Below the pieces are notes generated by a model, which did not search any database, had not been told where the DNA came from, and saw only the letters and a program-made list of their open reading frames with translations. A stretch of DNA of 64,000 nt. It comes from Kutzneria chonburiensis (lineage in GTDB: Bacteria > Actinomycetota > Actinomycetes > Mycobacteriales > Pseudonocardiaceae). The position numbers and the translations under genes were made by a program. Below, piece after piece: positions 30,858 through 39,550 of this stretch. The stretch is taken from assembly GCF_028622115.1 (NCBI RefSeq), contig NZ_CP097263.1, positions 8,122,001-8,186,000 on the forward strand, given 5' to 3'. Positions within the stretch are counted from its first letter, which is position 1. Each line of letters begins with the position of its first letter.

Positions 30858-32117
30858 CTACTTATCCATTAGGTACGTCGCCACGCTCAGGTCGTCGTCC
30901 GGCCCGCCGACGACGCCGATGTAGCCGTCGGGGCGGACCAGCACCCGCACGTCGTCGAAGGTCAACAGGGTGAAGTCCTGTCGCCGCAACGAGTCCTGCC
31001 ACGGTGCGCGCCAGCCGGCGGCCGGCCCGTCCCAGCTGACCAGGTTGCGGGACAAGGGACTGTGTGGGTAGCCGAGCCCCAGCTGCTTGTGCTCCGGGCT
31101 GACGGCCGCGTCGAGGCCGCCGGTGCCGGCCTGCACCGCCTCGGCGATCTTCCGCAGCCCGGTCGAGCTGGTGTCCAGCGTCCACTCGGCGATCGGCCGC
31201 CGCTCCGCCTCGTAGGTGTCGAGCAGCGCGTCGCCGGCCTCGCCGTTGATCACCGCGGCCAGTTTCCAGCCCAGGTTGTACGCGTCCTGGATGCCGGTGT
31301 TCATGCCGAGGCCGCCGGCCGGCGGATGCACGTGCGCCGCGTCGCCGGCCAGGAAGACCTTGCCCACCCGGAAGTCGCGCACCATCCGGACGTTCACCCG
31401 GTAGGTCGACAGCCAGGTCGGGTTGCTCAGCGTCACCCCCGGCAGGCCGACCATCTCGTCGAACAGGCGTTGGAACACCTCGAGCGAGGGCTGCTCGCCG
31501 AGCGGCTCCGGCGGCACGATCTGCACCTGCCACTGCGGGACCGTGCGGAAGGGGCACAGCGCGTAGAAACCGTTCCCGATCCACATGTGCCAGAGATCCG
31601 GGTCCAGGCCGCTGACCTCGGCGTCGCCGAGCAGCATCAGGTGTTCGCCGTCGGCCGTCTCGCCCTCGAACGGCACGCCCAGCCGCTTGCGGACCGTGCT
31701 GCGGCCGCCGTCGCAGGCGACCAGGTAGTCGTGGTCGATCCGGCCGTGGTTCGTCGTGCCGTCGAGATCGAGCAGCTCGGTGTCCAGCTCCACCTTCACG
31801 CCGTACTCGCCGAGCTTGTCCCGCAGCGTCTCCTCGACCTGCCACTGCGGAATGATCAGCGAGGTCACCGTCCTGTCGGTGGTGTGCTCGCCGCTCACGT
31901 ACGTCCGCGACGTCATGTGCCGGCCGGCCGCCATGATCTCGTCCCGGATCCCGAGGTCCGCGAACACCTCCAGGGTGCGGTCCTGGATCCCCTTGCCCCG
32001 CGAGCCCACGAAGTAGGCCGGCGCCTTGTCGATCACCCGCACCGGCACACCCCGCCGGGCCAGGTCCAGCGCCATGGTCAGGCCGGTCGGGCCGGCCCCC
32101 ACCACCAATACCGTCAT
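30858..32117 (-). CDS. FAD-dependent aromatic monooxygenase
   Basis: A 419-residue group A flavin monooxygenase, short of the longer PheA/PgaE-type proteins in its C-terminus but with all FAD motifs: VVGAGPTGLTMALDLARRGV, VACDGGRSTVRKRLGV and VFLAGDAAHVHPPAGGLGMN. Substrates of relatives include phenols and polyketide or rifamycin-type aromatics. The start overlaps the TetR stop by ATGA, so they form a TetR-monooxygenase operon, with the regulator likely sensing the substrate. Confidence 0.82.
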   Translation of the reverse strand: MTVLVVGAGPTGLTMALDLARRGVPVRVIDKAPAYFVGSRGKGIQDRTLEVFADLGIRDEIMAAGRHMTSRTYVSGEHTTDRTVTSLIIPQWQVEETLRDKLGEYGVKVELDTELLDLDGTTNHGRIDHDYLVACDGGRSTVRKRLGVPFEGETADGEHLMLLGDAEVSGLDPDLWHMWIGNGFYALCPFRTVPQWQVQIVPPEPLGEQPSLEVFQRLFDEMVGLPGVTLSNPTWLSTYRVNVRMVRDFRVGKVFLAGDAAHVHPPAGGLGMNTGIQDAYNLGWKLAAVINGEAGDALLDTYEAERRPIAEWTLDTSSTGLRKIAEAVQAGTGGLDAAVSPEHKQLGLGYPHSPLSRNLVSWDGPAAGWRAPWQDSLRRQDFTLLTFDDVRVLVRPDGYIGVVGGPDDDLSVATYLMDK

Positions 32118-32695
32118 CGGTCTCCCCCTGTCAGTCCGTCCAACAGCAGCGCGACGATCTGGTCGCGCAGCTCGTCCATGCTTCGCTCGGCCAGCAGCGA
32201 GAACCGGCCCGCGGTGCCCGGTGTCGCCATCAGCGTGATCACGGTCGTCGCGTACAGCACGTCGAAGTCCACATCGGACCGGAAAATGCCGGCGGCGACA
32301 CCGCGTTCGTGCAGGTCACGCAGTTGTGCCGGCAGTTGCTCGGCGGCAAGCGGCGGGCGCACACCCCAGCCCCCGATGCCCTCCTGTAGCGCCAACGGAA
32401 CCAGCAGTGGCCGGCTGTGCACGAGGTCGAACAGCGTGGTGAACGCCATCCGCATGCCCTCGTACGGCTCCAGCCGCACGGCCTCGGCCAGCACCTCGCG
32501 CAAGGCCTGGCCGACGCCGCCGAACGCGTCCTCCATGACCGCCTTGAACAGCCCTTCCTTGCTGCCGAAGTGGTGGTAGATCATCCGCTCGTTCACGCCG
32601 GAGCGCTGCACGATCTCCCGGATCCGCGTCCCCTTGAGCCCGCTGCGCGCGAACTCCTCGGCGGCGGCTTTCAGCAACACGTCCCGACTGCTCAT
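32114..32695 (-). CDS. TetR-family regulator of the monooxygenase operon
   Basis: A 193-residue TetR protein. The HTH is LLKAAAEEFARSGLKGTRIR and GVNERMIYHHFGSKEGLFK. I start at ATG 32695: the upstream long reading would run through a perfect palindrome that touches this ATG. With no room for a ribosome site, the message is probably leaderless and the palindrome is the operator. It is cotranscribed with the FAD monooxygenase downstream. Confidence 0.82.
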   Translation of the reverse strand: MSSRDVLLKAAAEEFARSGLKGTRIREIVQRSGVNERMIYHHFGSKEGLFKAVMEDAFGGVGQALREVLAEAVRLEPYEGMRMAFTTLFDLVHSRPLLVPLALQEGIGGWGVRPPLAAEQLPAQLRDLHERGVAAGIFRSDVDFDVLYATTVITLMATPGTAGRFSLLAERSMDELRDQIVALLLDGLTGGDR

Positions 32696-32713
32696 GCAGT
32701 AAATGTTTACTGC
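32696..32713. promoter_or_regulatory. TetR operator palindrome abutting the start codon
   Basis: GCAGTAAA-TG-TTTACTGC is a perfect 8-bp dyad adjoining the TetR ATG at 32695. Binding here would block initiation, consistent with autoregulation and a leaderless transcript. Confidence 0.7.
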
Positions 32714-32832
32714 AAGTCGCTGACATGTCAAGGCTGGAATGTTGGCTCCTGACTTTCTGGTCGATAGCCGCTGGTCAGCGGCTGGATCGGAGCGTAGGAC
32801 TAGCCCGTTCGGGCCACCTAACCCGACTTCTG

Positions 32833-34008
32833 TCAACCATCCGTCAGCCGGTCGGCGCGGGCGTTGAGATAACGCTGCTGGGGCAGGCTCATTGCCCGAC
32901 GAGCCGCCTCGCGGTACGACGCTTGCGCCGCCGCGTGATCGCCGGACAGCTCCAGCAGATGAGCCCGTACGGAATGCAGGCGATGGTCGTCGCCGAGCCG
33001 ATCGTCCAGCAGCGCCAAGCCTTCGGTCGGTCCGTCGACCATGGCCACGGCGACCGCGTTGTTCAGCGCCAGCACTGGATTGTCGGGCGAGATCTGGCGC
33101 AGCAGCTCGTACAGCCCGACGATCTGCGGCCAATCGGTTTCCGCATAGCTCGGCGCTTCGTCATGCACGGCCGCGATGGCCGCCTGAAGCTGGTACGGCC
33201 CCGGCGCGCCCTTCGACAACGCCGCCGTCACGAGGTCGACACCTTCGCTGATGTCCTTGGCATGCCACAGGTTTCGGTCCTGCTCGGCCATCGGCACCAG
33301 CTCGCCGTGCGGCCCGGTGCGGGCCGGCCGCCGCGCGTCGGTCAGCAGCATCAACGCCAGCAGCCCCGCGACTTCCGCGTCGTCAGGTCGCAGCCGGCGC
33401 ACCATGCGCGTCAGTCGAATCGCCTCCGCCGACAGTTCAACCCGGTGTAGCGACGGGCCGGCCGTCGACGCGTAGCCCTCGTTGAAGATCAGGTACAGCA
33501 CGTGCAGCACCACCGGCAGCCGGTCGTCGGCCGGCAGCCCGAACGGCACGCCGCTGGCCTTGATGGCCTGCTTCGCCCGGCTGATCCGCCGCGTCATCGT
33601 CGCCTCCGGCACGAGAAACGCCCGCGCGATCTCGGCCGTGGTCAGGCCGCCGACTGCCCGTAGCGTCAAGGCGATCTGCGAGGACGGCGACAGACTCGGG
33701 TGGCAGCACAGGAAAAGCAGCACGAGCGAGTCGTCGTCGGCCGACGCGTGCTGCTCGGGAGGCACCCACCGACTTTCTCGAAGTTGGCGGGAACTGTTGC
33801 TGCGCAACAGATCGGTCAGCCGTCGCGACGCCACGGTGATCAGCCACGCCTTGGGGTCGTCCGGCATGGCCGCCGGCCACTGCTGCGCGGCGGCGAGCAG
33901 CGCCTCCTGCACCGCGTCCTCGGCCGTGTCGAAGTGGCCGTAGCGGCGGACGAGAGCCGCGAGGACCTGCGGCGTCAACTCACGCAGCAGGTCCCCGAGG
34001 CCGTTCAC
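32833..34008 (-). CDS. ECF42-type RNA polymerase sigma factor with TPR C-terminus
   Basis: A 391-residue extracytoplasmic-function sigma factor. Sigma region 2 is near residues 15-70 (RRYGHFDTAEDAVQEALLAA), region 4 near 115-165 (LTLRAVGGLTTAEIARAFLV), and the long C-terminal extension holds TPR-like helices with DGPTEGLALLDD. ECF42 proteins are known for this extension and for linkage to YCII/DGPF proteins instead of an anti-sigma factor; here the YCII gene overlaps its start as GTGA. GTG 34008 is preferred over longer readings. Target promoters are unknown. Confidence 0.86.
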   Translation of the reverse strand: MNGLGDLLRELTPQVLAALVRRYGHFDTAEDAVQEALLAAAQQWPAAMPDDPKAWLITVASRRLTDLLRSNSSRQLRESRWVPPEQHASADDDSLVLLFLCCHPSLSPSSQIALTLRAVGGLTTAEIARAFLVPEATMTRRISRAKQAIKASGVPFGLPADDRLPVVLHVLYLIFNEGYASTAGPSLHRVELSAEAIRLTRMVRRLRPDDAEVAGLLALMLLTDARRPARTGPHGELVPMAEQDRNLWHAKDISEGVDLVTAALSKGAPGPYQLQAAIAAVHDEAPSYAETDWPQIVGLYELLRQISPDNPVLALNNAVAVAMVDGPTEGLALLDDRLGDDHRLHSVRAHLLELSGDHAAAQASYREAARRAMSLPQQRYLNARADRLTDG

Positions 34009-34418
34009 AGCTCGTGCCGGCTCTCGCCGATCGGCCGGATGTCGACCACCACATCGGGGCCGATCTCGGCCGGTCCGGGCACGTGGAACAGTCGGGTGGC
34101 GATCTCCGTGGCCCGGTCGTAGCTGTCGCACTCGACCACCCAGTAGCCGGCCAGGACCTCCTGCGTCTCGGCGTACGGGCCGTCGGTGACGACCAGGTCG
34201 CTGCCCTTCAGTTGCAGTCGGCGGGCGTGCGCCGGGGCGGTCAGGCCGCGGGTCTCCACCAGCTCGCCGGACTCGGCCAGGTCGTTGTTCAGCTTCTCCA
34301 TGTACGCGCCCATGGCCTCGAAGTCCTGCGGCGTCCAGGTCGGGGCGCCGGGCGCGGGCCGGCCGGCCATCGCGTCGTAGTCGCGCTGCGAGCCGTAGGC
34401 GAGGATCAAGTACTTCAC
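34005..34418 (-). CDS. YCII/DGPF-family protein linked to the sigma factor
   Basis: A 137-residue protein (VKYLILAYGS start, GTG 34418, GAGAGGAG upstream). The YCII core is clear, including VVTDGPYAETQEVLAGYWVVE, the DGPF signature in variant form DGPY. YCII proteins have a ferredoxin-like fold with a conserved His-Asp pocket. In ECF42 systems this gene is the constant partner; whether it is a target, sensor or regulator is not settled. It is translationally coupled to the sigma gene. Confidence 0.85.
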   Translation of the reverse strand: MKYLILAYGSQRDYDAMAGRPAPGAPTWTPQDFEAMGAYMEKLNNDLAESGELVETRGLTAPAHARRLQLKGSDLVVTDGPYAETQEVLAGYWVVECDSYDRATEIATRLFHVPGPAEIGPDVVVDIRPIGESRHEL

Positions 34419-34516
34419 GGTGTCGCTCCTCTCGTGGGGGCTGTCAGCAGGAACGTCGGCGCCGCGCGCCCGTTGCGGACATCGTCCCTCGAAAAAGAGC
34501 GGACCACCCGGCAGCG

Positions 34517-35152
34517 TCACCAGCCGCGGCGGGACAGCGACCGGCCCAGCGAACCCAGGGTGAGCAGCACGAGGCCGATGCCGAACAGGATCGCACCCGG
34601 CGCGATGTCGGCCAGACCGGGGAACTGCGGGCGGCCGAACTCATCCTGCTGCGTGGACATGACGATGGCCGCGTTCACCACGATCAGGCCGAACCCGCCG
34701 AGCGAGGCCAGCGCGCCGAGCGCCGTGACCAGCTTGACCCAACCCGGCGCGCCGGAGAGGTTCTCGTGCCGCTCGGCCTCGCGCCAGGTGTTGCTGACGT
34801 AATCGCGGCCGACGGCGATGCCGCTGCCGAAGTTCTGCACGTTCGTGTGCGCCTGGACCTGGTTGAGGAACTGCCGCCCGCCGGCGCGGTCGAGCCGGTC
34901 GACCAGCGCCGAGAGCTGCGCCGCGAACTGCGGATCGACGGTCGCCGTGTTCTCCACCGCCCGGGCCAGCCGCTGCTGCGCGTGCTGGTCCTTCGGATCG
35001 GCACGAAGATCGTTGACGATGCCGCCGAACTTGCGGGCCACCGCGTTGTAGAGGCCGTTCATCGCCGCCTCCGCGCGTCCTTCCATGAACCGCTTGGCCG
35101 CCCCGCCGAGCAGCGCGACCAGATACGCGACCACCACGCCACCCTCGATCAT
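34517..35152 (-). CDS. Hypothetical membrane protein
   Basis: A 211-residue protein I do not recognise. It begins with a short hydrophobic segment (VVVAYLVALLGGAAKRF), has a helical middle region with charged residues, the Gly-rich segment NVQNFGSGIAVGRDYVSNTW, and two C-terminal membrane helices (about 142-165 and 180-205). The Gly-rich segment resembles a short beta-strand repeat seen in some actinobacterial signalling proteins, but this is weak. The ATG at 35152 is preceded by a weak ribosome site. No operon partner is evident. Confidence 0.6.
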   Translation of the reverse strand: MIEGGVVVAYLVALLGGAAKRFMEGRAEAAMNGLYNAVARKFGGIVNDLRADPKDQHAQQRLARAVENTATVDPQFAAQLSALVDRLDRAGGRQFLNQVQAHTNVQNFGSGIAVGRDYVSNTWREAERHENLSGAPGWVKLVTALGALASLGGFGLIVVNAAIVMSTQQDEFGRPQFPGLADIAPGAILFGIGLVLLTLGSLGRSLSRRGW

Positions 35153-35339
35153 CAGCCGCTCCTGACGCTCAAGCGATCCAATTCGGCAGCACCGAGCCCA
35201 AAATAACCGTGCGACCGGGACGATCGGGCGAAATCACTCGTTCGGCCCGAGGGGGAGATTCGGGGCGCGTCCGCCCGGCTACCGGGTGTTGCCGCCACCG
35301 TGACTCGGCCGTCGCGGACAAATCGGTAAACTCGGCCAG

Positions 35340-37121
35340 GTGTCCGAGGAGAACCACGACAGCCAGCCGACCATCCGCTTCGGCGGCACCGCGGGTTTCG
35401 CGCCGGTCATGGGCAGCCTGGAGCCGCCGGTCGAGCCCGCACCGCGTAAGGGGCTGCGGCGGGGGCTGATCGTGGCGGGCGCGGTCGTCGGCGCGCTTGT
35501 CGTGCTGTACGGCCTTGACCTGCTGCTTTCCCAGGGCTCGCTGCCGCGCGGCACGACCGTGGCCGGCGTGGACGTGGGCGGGCTGAGCCGGGCCGACGCC
35601 GAGCAGCGGCTGCATTCGGCGCTCGACGGCCGGATCGGGCAGCCGGTGAAGCTGCGCGCCGGTGACGTGGATGCCTCCCTGGACGCCAAGCCGGCCGGTC
35701 TGACTCCGAACTGGGCCGGCACCCTGGACGAGGCGTCGGCCCAGCCGCTGAACCCGTTCGTGCGGCTGACGTCCTTCTTCGGGCAGCACGAATCCCCATT
35801 CGTGTCCACTGTGGACGACGCCGCGCTTGGCAAGGCGTTGGACGGCCTGCGGCCCAAGGTGGACCGCGAGCCCGTCGAGGGCGGCATTCGCTTTGACGGC
35901 ACCACGCCGACGGCCGTCAACCCGCAGTCCGGCCAGAAGCTGGACGCCGCCGCGGCCAAAAAGTCCATTGTGGACAACTGGATCGACGGCGGCACCGTGT
36001 CGCTGCCGGTCGACAGCGCGCCGGCCAAGGTTAGCGCCGATGCCGTGCGCGCGGCCGTGGAGAACTATGCCAAGCCGGCCGTGGCTGGGCCGGTCACCGT
36101 GAAGGGCGAGGGCAAGGACGCCACGCTTCAGCCGGCTGCCATCGCCGCCGCCCTCGGCTTCGCGCCCGGTCCCGACGGCAAGCTCACGCCCAAGATCGAC
36201 CAGGGCAAGGTCGTCGAGGCGTTGAAGCCGCAGCTGGCCGGCACCGAGCAGGAGGGCAAGGACGCCCAGATCGTCATCGAGGGCGACAAGCCCAGCGTCA
36301 AGCCGTCGGTCGACGGCCGCGGCGTCGACTGGGACAAGAGCCTGGCCGGGCTGGCCGACCTGTTGCCGCACAAGGACAACCGCGTGGTCACCGCGCAGTA
36401 CCACCAGCAGCCGGCCAAGCTCACCACCGACCAGGCCAACCAGCTCGGCGTCAAGGAGGTCGTCGGCGAGTTCACCACCGGCGGCTTCGCCGCCGACTCC
36501 GGCGTCAACATCCGGGTGGTCGCCGAGAAGGTCGACGGGGCCGTGGTCAAGCCGGGGGAAACCTTCAGCCTCAACGGTTACACCGGCCCGCGCACGGCCA
36601 AGCAGGGCTACGTCGAGGCCGGCATCATCGAGAACGGCGCCCCGGGCAAGGCCGTCGGCGGCGGCATCTCCCAGTTCGCCACCACGTTGTACAACGCTTC
36701 CTACTTCGCCGGTATGACCGATGCCGGGCACACCGAGCACAGCTACTACATCAGTCGCTATCCGGCCGCGCGCGAGGCCACCGTCTTCCAGAATCCCGAC
36801 GGCAGCAGCGTCATCGATCTCAAGTTCAAGAACGACGGGCCGACCGGCATCGCCATCCAGACCATCTGGACGCCGACGAACATCACCGTTCGGCTGTGGG
36901 GCACCAAGCACTACGCGGTCGAGTCCATTCCCGGCGAGCGCACCAACTTCGTCGACCCGCAGCCCCGCCCCGGCCCCGCCGCCAACTGCCATCCCTCGGC
37001 CGGCGGACCCGGCTTCACGGCCACCGACACCCGGGTGATCAAGGACCTCACCGGCCGCGAGGTCTCCCGGCACACGCGCAAGAAGGTCTACGACCCCGCT
37101 CCGAAGATCACCTGCGGCTGA
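35340..37121 (+). CDS. VanW-family protein with peptidoglycan-binding-like repeats
   Basis: A 593-residue membrane-anchored protein: a cytosolic N-terminus, one membrane helix (about residues 41-65), two PG_binding_4-type modules (about 75-300) and a C-terminal VanW domain (about 375-520), with NPDGSSVIDLKF and the typical GGGISQFATTLYNASYFAG. Such proteins are extracellular and often linked to cell-wall metabolism; VanW's name comes from vancomycin clusters, but direct activity is unproven. The start is GTG 35340. A 20-bp-stem terminator follows. Confidence 0.85.
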   Translation: MSEENHDSQPTIRFGGTAGFAPVMGSLEPPVEPAPRKGLRRGLIVAGAVVGALVVLYGLDLLLSQGSLPRGTTVAGVDVGGLSRADAEQRLHSALDGRIGQPVKLRAGDVDASLDAKPAGLTPNWAGTLDEASAQPLNPFVRLTSFFGQHESPFVSTVDDAALGKALDGLRPKVDREPVEGGIRFDGTTPTAVNPQSGQKLDAAAAKKSIVDNWIDGGTVSLPVDSAPAKVSADAVRAAVENYAKPAVAGPVTVKGEGKDATLQPAAIAAALGFAPGPDGKLTPKIDQGKVVEALKPQLAGTEQEGKDAQIVIEGDKPSVKPSVDGRGVDWDKSLAGLADLLPHKDNRVVTAQYHQQPAKLTTDQANQLGVKEVVGEFTTGGFAADSGVNIRVVAEKVDGAVVKPGETFSLNGYTGPRTAKQGYVEAGIIENGAPGKAVGGGISQFATTLYNASYFAGMTDAGHTEHSYYISRYPAAREATVFQNPDGSSVIDLKFKNDGPTGIAIQTIWTPTNITVRLWGTKHYAVESIPGERTNFVDPQPRPGPAANCHPSAGGPGFTATDTRVIKDLTGREVSRHTRKKVYDPAPKITCG

Positions 37122-37130
37122 CCGGGGATT

Positions 37131-37194
37131 ATCACCGTTTTTCGGCCGGCGGTTTACGCCATTCGCTATTGCCGGCCGGCCGAAAAACGGTGAT
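37131..37194. terminator. Long hairpin terminator after the VanW gene
   Basis: Two perfect 20-bp arms (37131-37150 and 37175-37194) surround a 24-base loop, with a TTTTT in one arm and AAAAA in the other. It begins nine bases after the VanW stop and separates it from the roadblock operon. Confidence 0.75.
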
Positions 37195-37226
37195 CTCCTC
37201 ACGTTGTTACGGCGCGTGAAATGACT

Positions 37227-37242
37227 TCACACGATCGTGTGA
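37227..37242. promoter_or_regulatory. Perfect 16-bp palindrome upstream of roadblock operon
   Basis: TCACACGATCGTGTGA is a perfect palindrome about 90 bases before the first gene of the next operon. Its length and place suggest an operator. Confidence 0.55.
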
Positions 37243-37332
37243 TGGTTGATGTGAAAATGGGGTAGTGGCGGGTAGAACGTACGGCAGTGGTGGCTCCCGA
37301 GACCGGAGAAGGAACCCGATCGACTGATCGGC

Positions 37333-38082
37333 GTGCCGCCGACCGCCGTTTTGCGGCCCCGAGTTCACGCGGAGCAAGCACTGAGACGCGCTTATCGAAC
37401 CTCATTCGACGTGCTGGCGCACGCGGTGACGCAGTGCCACGCCGATCGAATCAACGCCGCCCTTGTGGTGATCGGCGATCCGGGCGGCGTGGTCAACTTC
37501 CGGGACGGCGCGGTGATTGCCGTGCACAGTCCGGGAGCGCCCGGGGTGGCGATGCTGTCGGCGAGCCCGCCGGACCGCGTCGGGGCGGCCCTGGCGGACG
37601 CGGCGTTCGCGATCGCGGTGGGCGGCATCTCGCACTATCTGGTCGACGACACCGCGGATGTCCTGTCGCCCACCTCGGCCGGGATCTCGCCGACCCGGCT
37701 GCTCGGGCAGGTCGCCGTACGGCTGGCCGAGCTGGCCGCGACGCCCTGCCCGGTGTCGCCGTATCGAGAACGGCCGGTACCGACCGGACGTGCGGAACCG
37801 GCCGCTGACCTGCGGGACATCGTCACGCATGCCACCGGCCGGCGCACCGCGCGGGACATCGCCTTCGCGATCGGCCGCGGCGTCCACTCGGTCACCGTGG
37901 ACGTGGCCCGGCTGCTCGGCGATGACGTGCTGGCCCTCGCGCCGGCCGGCGTGTTCACCGGCCGTGTGCACCACGAGGCCGGGCCGCTGCGTCCCCGGGC
38001 GTCGCCGCCGCGGCCGGCCGACGTCGTGCCGGTGGACCCGCTGCCGGTGCGGCGACCCGGCCGAGCCGGTCGCGGGCCGTAG
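37333..38082 (+). CDS. PATAN/DUF4388-like protein with HTH-like C-terminal half
   Basis: A 249-residue protein. The N-terminal region (GGVVNFRDGAVIAVHSPGAPG) resembles DUF4388/PATAN domains of signalling regulators; a second region (ARDIAFAIGRGVHSVTVDVA) looks like a winged helix. It lies immediately upstream of two roadblock-like genes, an association seen in actinobacterial GTPase-related small operons. The start is GTG 37333 with a poor ribosome site, so it is uncertain. Function is unknown; a regulatory partner of the roadblock proteins is inferred. Confidence 0.6.
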   Translation: MPPTAVLRPRVHAEQALRRAYRTSFDVLAHAVTQCHADRINAALVVIGDPGGVVNFRDGAVIAVHSPGAPGVAMLSASPPDRVGAALADAAFAIAVGGISHYLVDDTADVLSPTSAGISPTRLLGQVAVRLAELAATPCPVSPYRERPVPTGRAEPAADLRDIVTHATGRRTARDIAFAIGRGVHSVTVDVARLLGDDVLALAPAGVFTGRVHHEAGPLRPRASPPRPADVVPVDPLPVRRPGRAGRGP

Positions 38083-38138
38083 CGATGGGCCGCCTCGCCT
38101 GGCGCCGGCCGGCCTTTCTGAAAGGGAAAAGGAAAAAC

Positions 38139-38507
38139 GTGGACTATGACGCGCTCGCCGTCGAGTTACGCAAGCTCAGGGAAACCGTGGCCGGCGTGAC
38201 CGACACGGTGATCGCGGCGGTCGACGGAATTCCGATAATCTCCGATGTCGCCGACAACGTCGATCCGCTGAACATTTCCGCACTGGCCGCCGCCAATCTC
38301 GGAATCGCGCGCCAGGCCGCCGAGGTGACCCGCCAGGGCACTTTGCACCAGACCGTCGTGTTCAACAGCGGCGGCTATATGGCCGTGTACGCCATCGGCC
38401 GGATCGCGCTGCTCGTCGTGCTCGGTGACGGCGGCCTGAATCTCGGCCGCCTGCTCTACGAGACCCGGTCCGTCACCGACCGGATCAGTTCGATCCTGAC
38501 CCCGTAG
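38139..38507 (+). CDS. Roadblock/LC7-domain protein
   Basis: A 122-residue protein starting at GTG 38139, five bases after AAGGA. It has the roadblock/LC7 signature (TDTVIAAVDGIPIISDVADN, then GGYMAVYAIGRIALLVVLGDGGLNLGRLLYE). These domains dimerise and act as partners or regulators of small Ras-like GTPases, as MglB does. No GTPase gene is in the window. It is the middle gene of the three-gene operon. Confidence 0.78.
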   Translation: MDYDALAVELRKLRETVAGVTDTVIAAVDGIPIISDVADNVDPLNISALAAANLGIARQAAEVTRQGTLHQTVVFNSGGYMAVYAIGRIALLVVLGDGGLNLGRLLYETRSVTDRISSILTP

Positions 38508-38526
38508 CCCCAGCCAAGGAAGTGCG

Positions 38527-38898
38527 ATGAACATCGATACCGCCCTGAAGGAAGCCATGACCATCGCCGGCGCCGTCGGCGTCGCGCTGGTCGACTACGA
38601 GAGCGGCATGTCGCTGGGCACCAGCGGCGGCGGCGACTGGCTCAACCTGGAACTGGCCGCCGCCGGCAACACCGAGGTGGTGCGGTCCAAACTCCGGGTG
38701 ATGTCCACCCTCGCGCTCAACGACACCATCGAGGACATCCTGATCACCCTGCACCGCCAGTACCACCTGATCCGGCTGATGAACTCGATGAAGAACCGCA
38801 GCTCGCTGTTCCTGTACCTGGTGCTGGAACGGGAGCAGGCCAACCTGGCGCTGGCCCGCCACCACCTCAAGCGCATCGAGAACGAGTTGCAGGTGTGA
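38527..38898 (+). CDS. Second roadblock-like small protein
   Basis: A 123-residue protein with the roadblock-like opening AVGVALVDYESGMSLGTSGG and strand-helix pattern ending LFLYLVLEREQANLALARHHL. It starts at ATG 38527 after AAGGAAG, 19 bases beyond the previous stop. It probably pairs with the preceding protein as a heterodimer or acts on the same GTPase. Divergent enough from the first copy that they are not recent duplicates. Confidence 0.72.
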   Translation: MNIDTALKEAMTIAGAVGVALVDYESGMSLGTSGGGDWLNLELAAAGNTEVVRSKLRVMSTLALNDTIEDILITLHRQYHLIRLMNSMKNRSSLFLYLVLEREQANLALARHHLKRIENELQV

Positions 38899-38911
38899 GG
38901 AGGCCGGTGGG

Positions 38912-39463
38912 TCAACCGGTCCGCAGGCCGTCCAGGTAGAAGCCGAGGAATCGGCGCCAGCCGGTCGGGTCGCGCTGGATCACCTGGGACATCGCCCACT
39001 GCAACGGCACCAGATCGGACGGCTCGAAGTCGGGGCGAAGCCGCCCGTCGGCCTTGGCCCGGCCGATGATCCGCTGCACGTGCTCCAACCCCTGCTGGCA
39101 CACGGCGAGCACCTCTGGCGTCAGCTGGATCCGTTGGGAGATCGCGTCGTTGAGGCCGTGGTCGGTGGCCTGCAAGGCGCACAGACCGGTCACGTAGGTC
39201 TCGAACGCCTGCCACGGGTCGTCCGTCGCGTGCGCGGCGGCGGCCAGGCCCTCCAGCGCCGGACCGAGGCGTGAGGGCAGCAGCGCGTTGAGGAAGTCGT
39301 CCCTGGTGGGGAAGTGGTTGTACAGCGTCCCGATGCTCACGCCGGCGCGCCGGGCGATGTGCTCCAGCGGGGCGTCCAGGCCCTGCGCCGCGAACTCCTG
39401 GGCCGCCGCCGTCAGCAGCTTGTCCCGGTTTCGGCTCGCGTCCGACCGCAGTGGCCTGGTCAT
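38912..39463 (-). CDS. TetR-family regulator divergent from SDR gene
   Basis: A 183-residue TetR protein with HTH LTAAAQEFAAQGLDAPLEHI and GVSIGTLYNHFPTRDDFLN. A long inverted repeat in the divergent promoter is the expected operator for both itself and the SDR gene. It converges on the roadblock operon, 13 bases apart. TetR-SDR pairs usually respond to a small lipophilic substrate. Confidence 0.84.
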   Translation of the reverse strand: MTRPLRSDASRNRDKLLTAAAQEFAAQGLDAPLEHIARRAGVSIGTLYNHFPTRDDFLNALLPSRLGPALEGLAAAAHATDDPWQAFETYVTGLCALQATDHGLNDAISQRIQLTPEVLAVCQQGLEHVQRIIGRAKADGRLRPDFEPSDLVPLQWAMSQVIQRDPTGWRRFLGFYLDGLRTG

Positions 39464-39476
39464 TGGCCCAGTGTAA

Positions 39477-39538
39477 TGAAGCTGAGGGTGCCCTCGACTT
39501 TCGTGCTAGGTTGAAAGTCGAGAGCACCCTCAACTTCA
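39477..39538. promoter_or_regulatory. TetR operator: long inverted repeat with two dyads
   Basis: Two 26-base arms (39477-39502 and 39513-39538, two mismatches) surround a 10-base centre; each arm contains its own dyad, GAGGGTGCCCTC on the left and GAGAGCACCCTC on the right. It fills most of the TetR/SDR intergenic space, as for two TetR dimers. Confidence 0.75.
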
Positions 39539-39550
39539 CTGGGAGGAACC

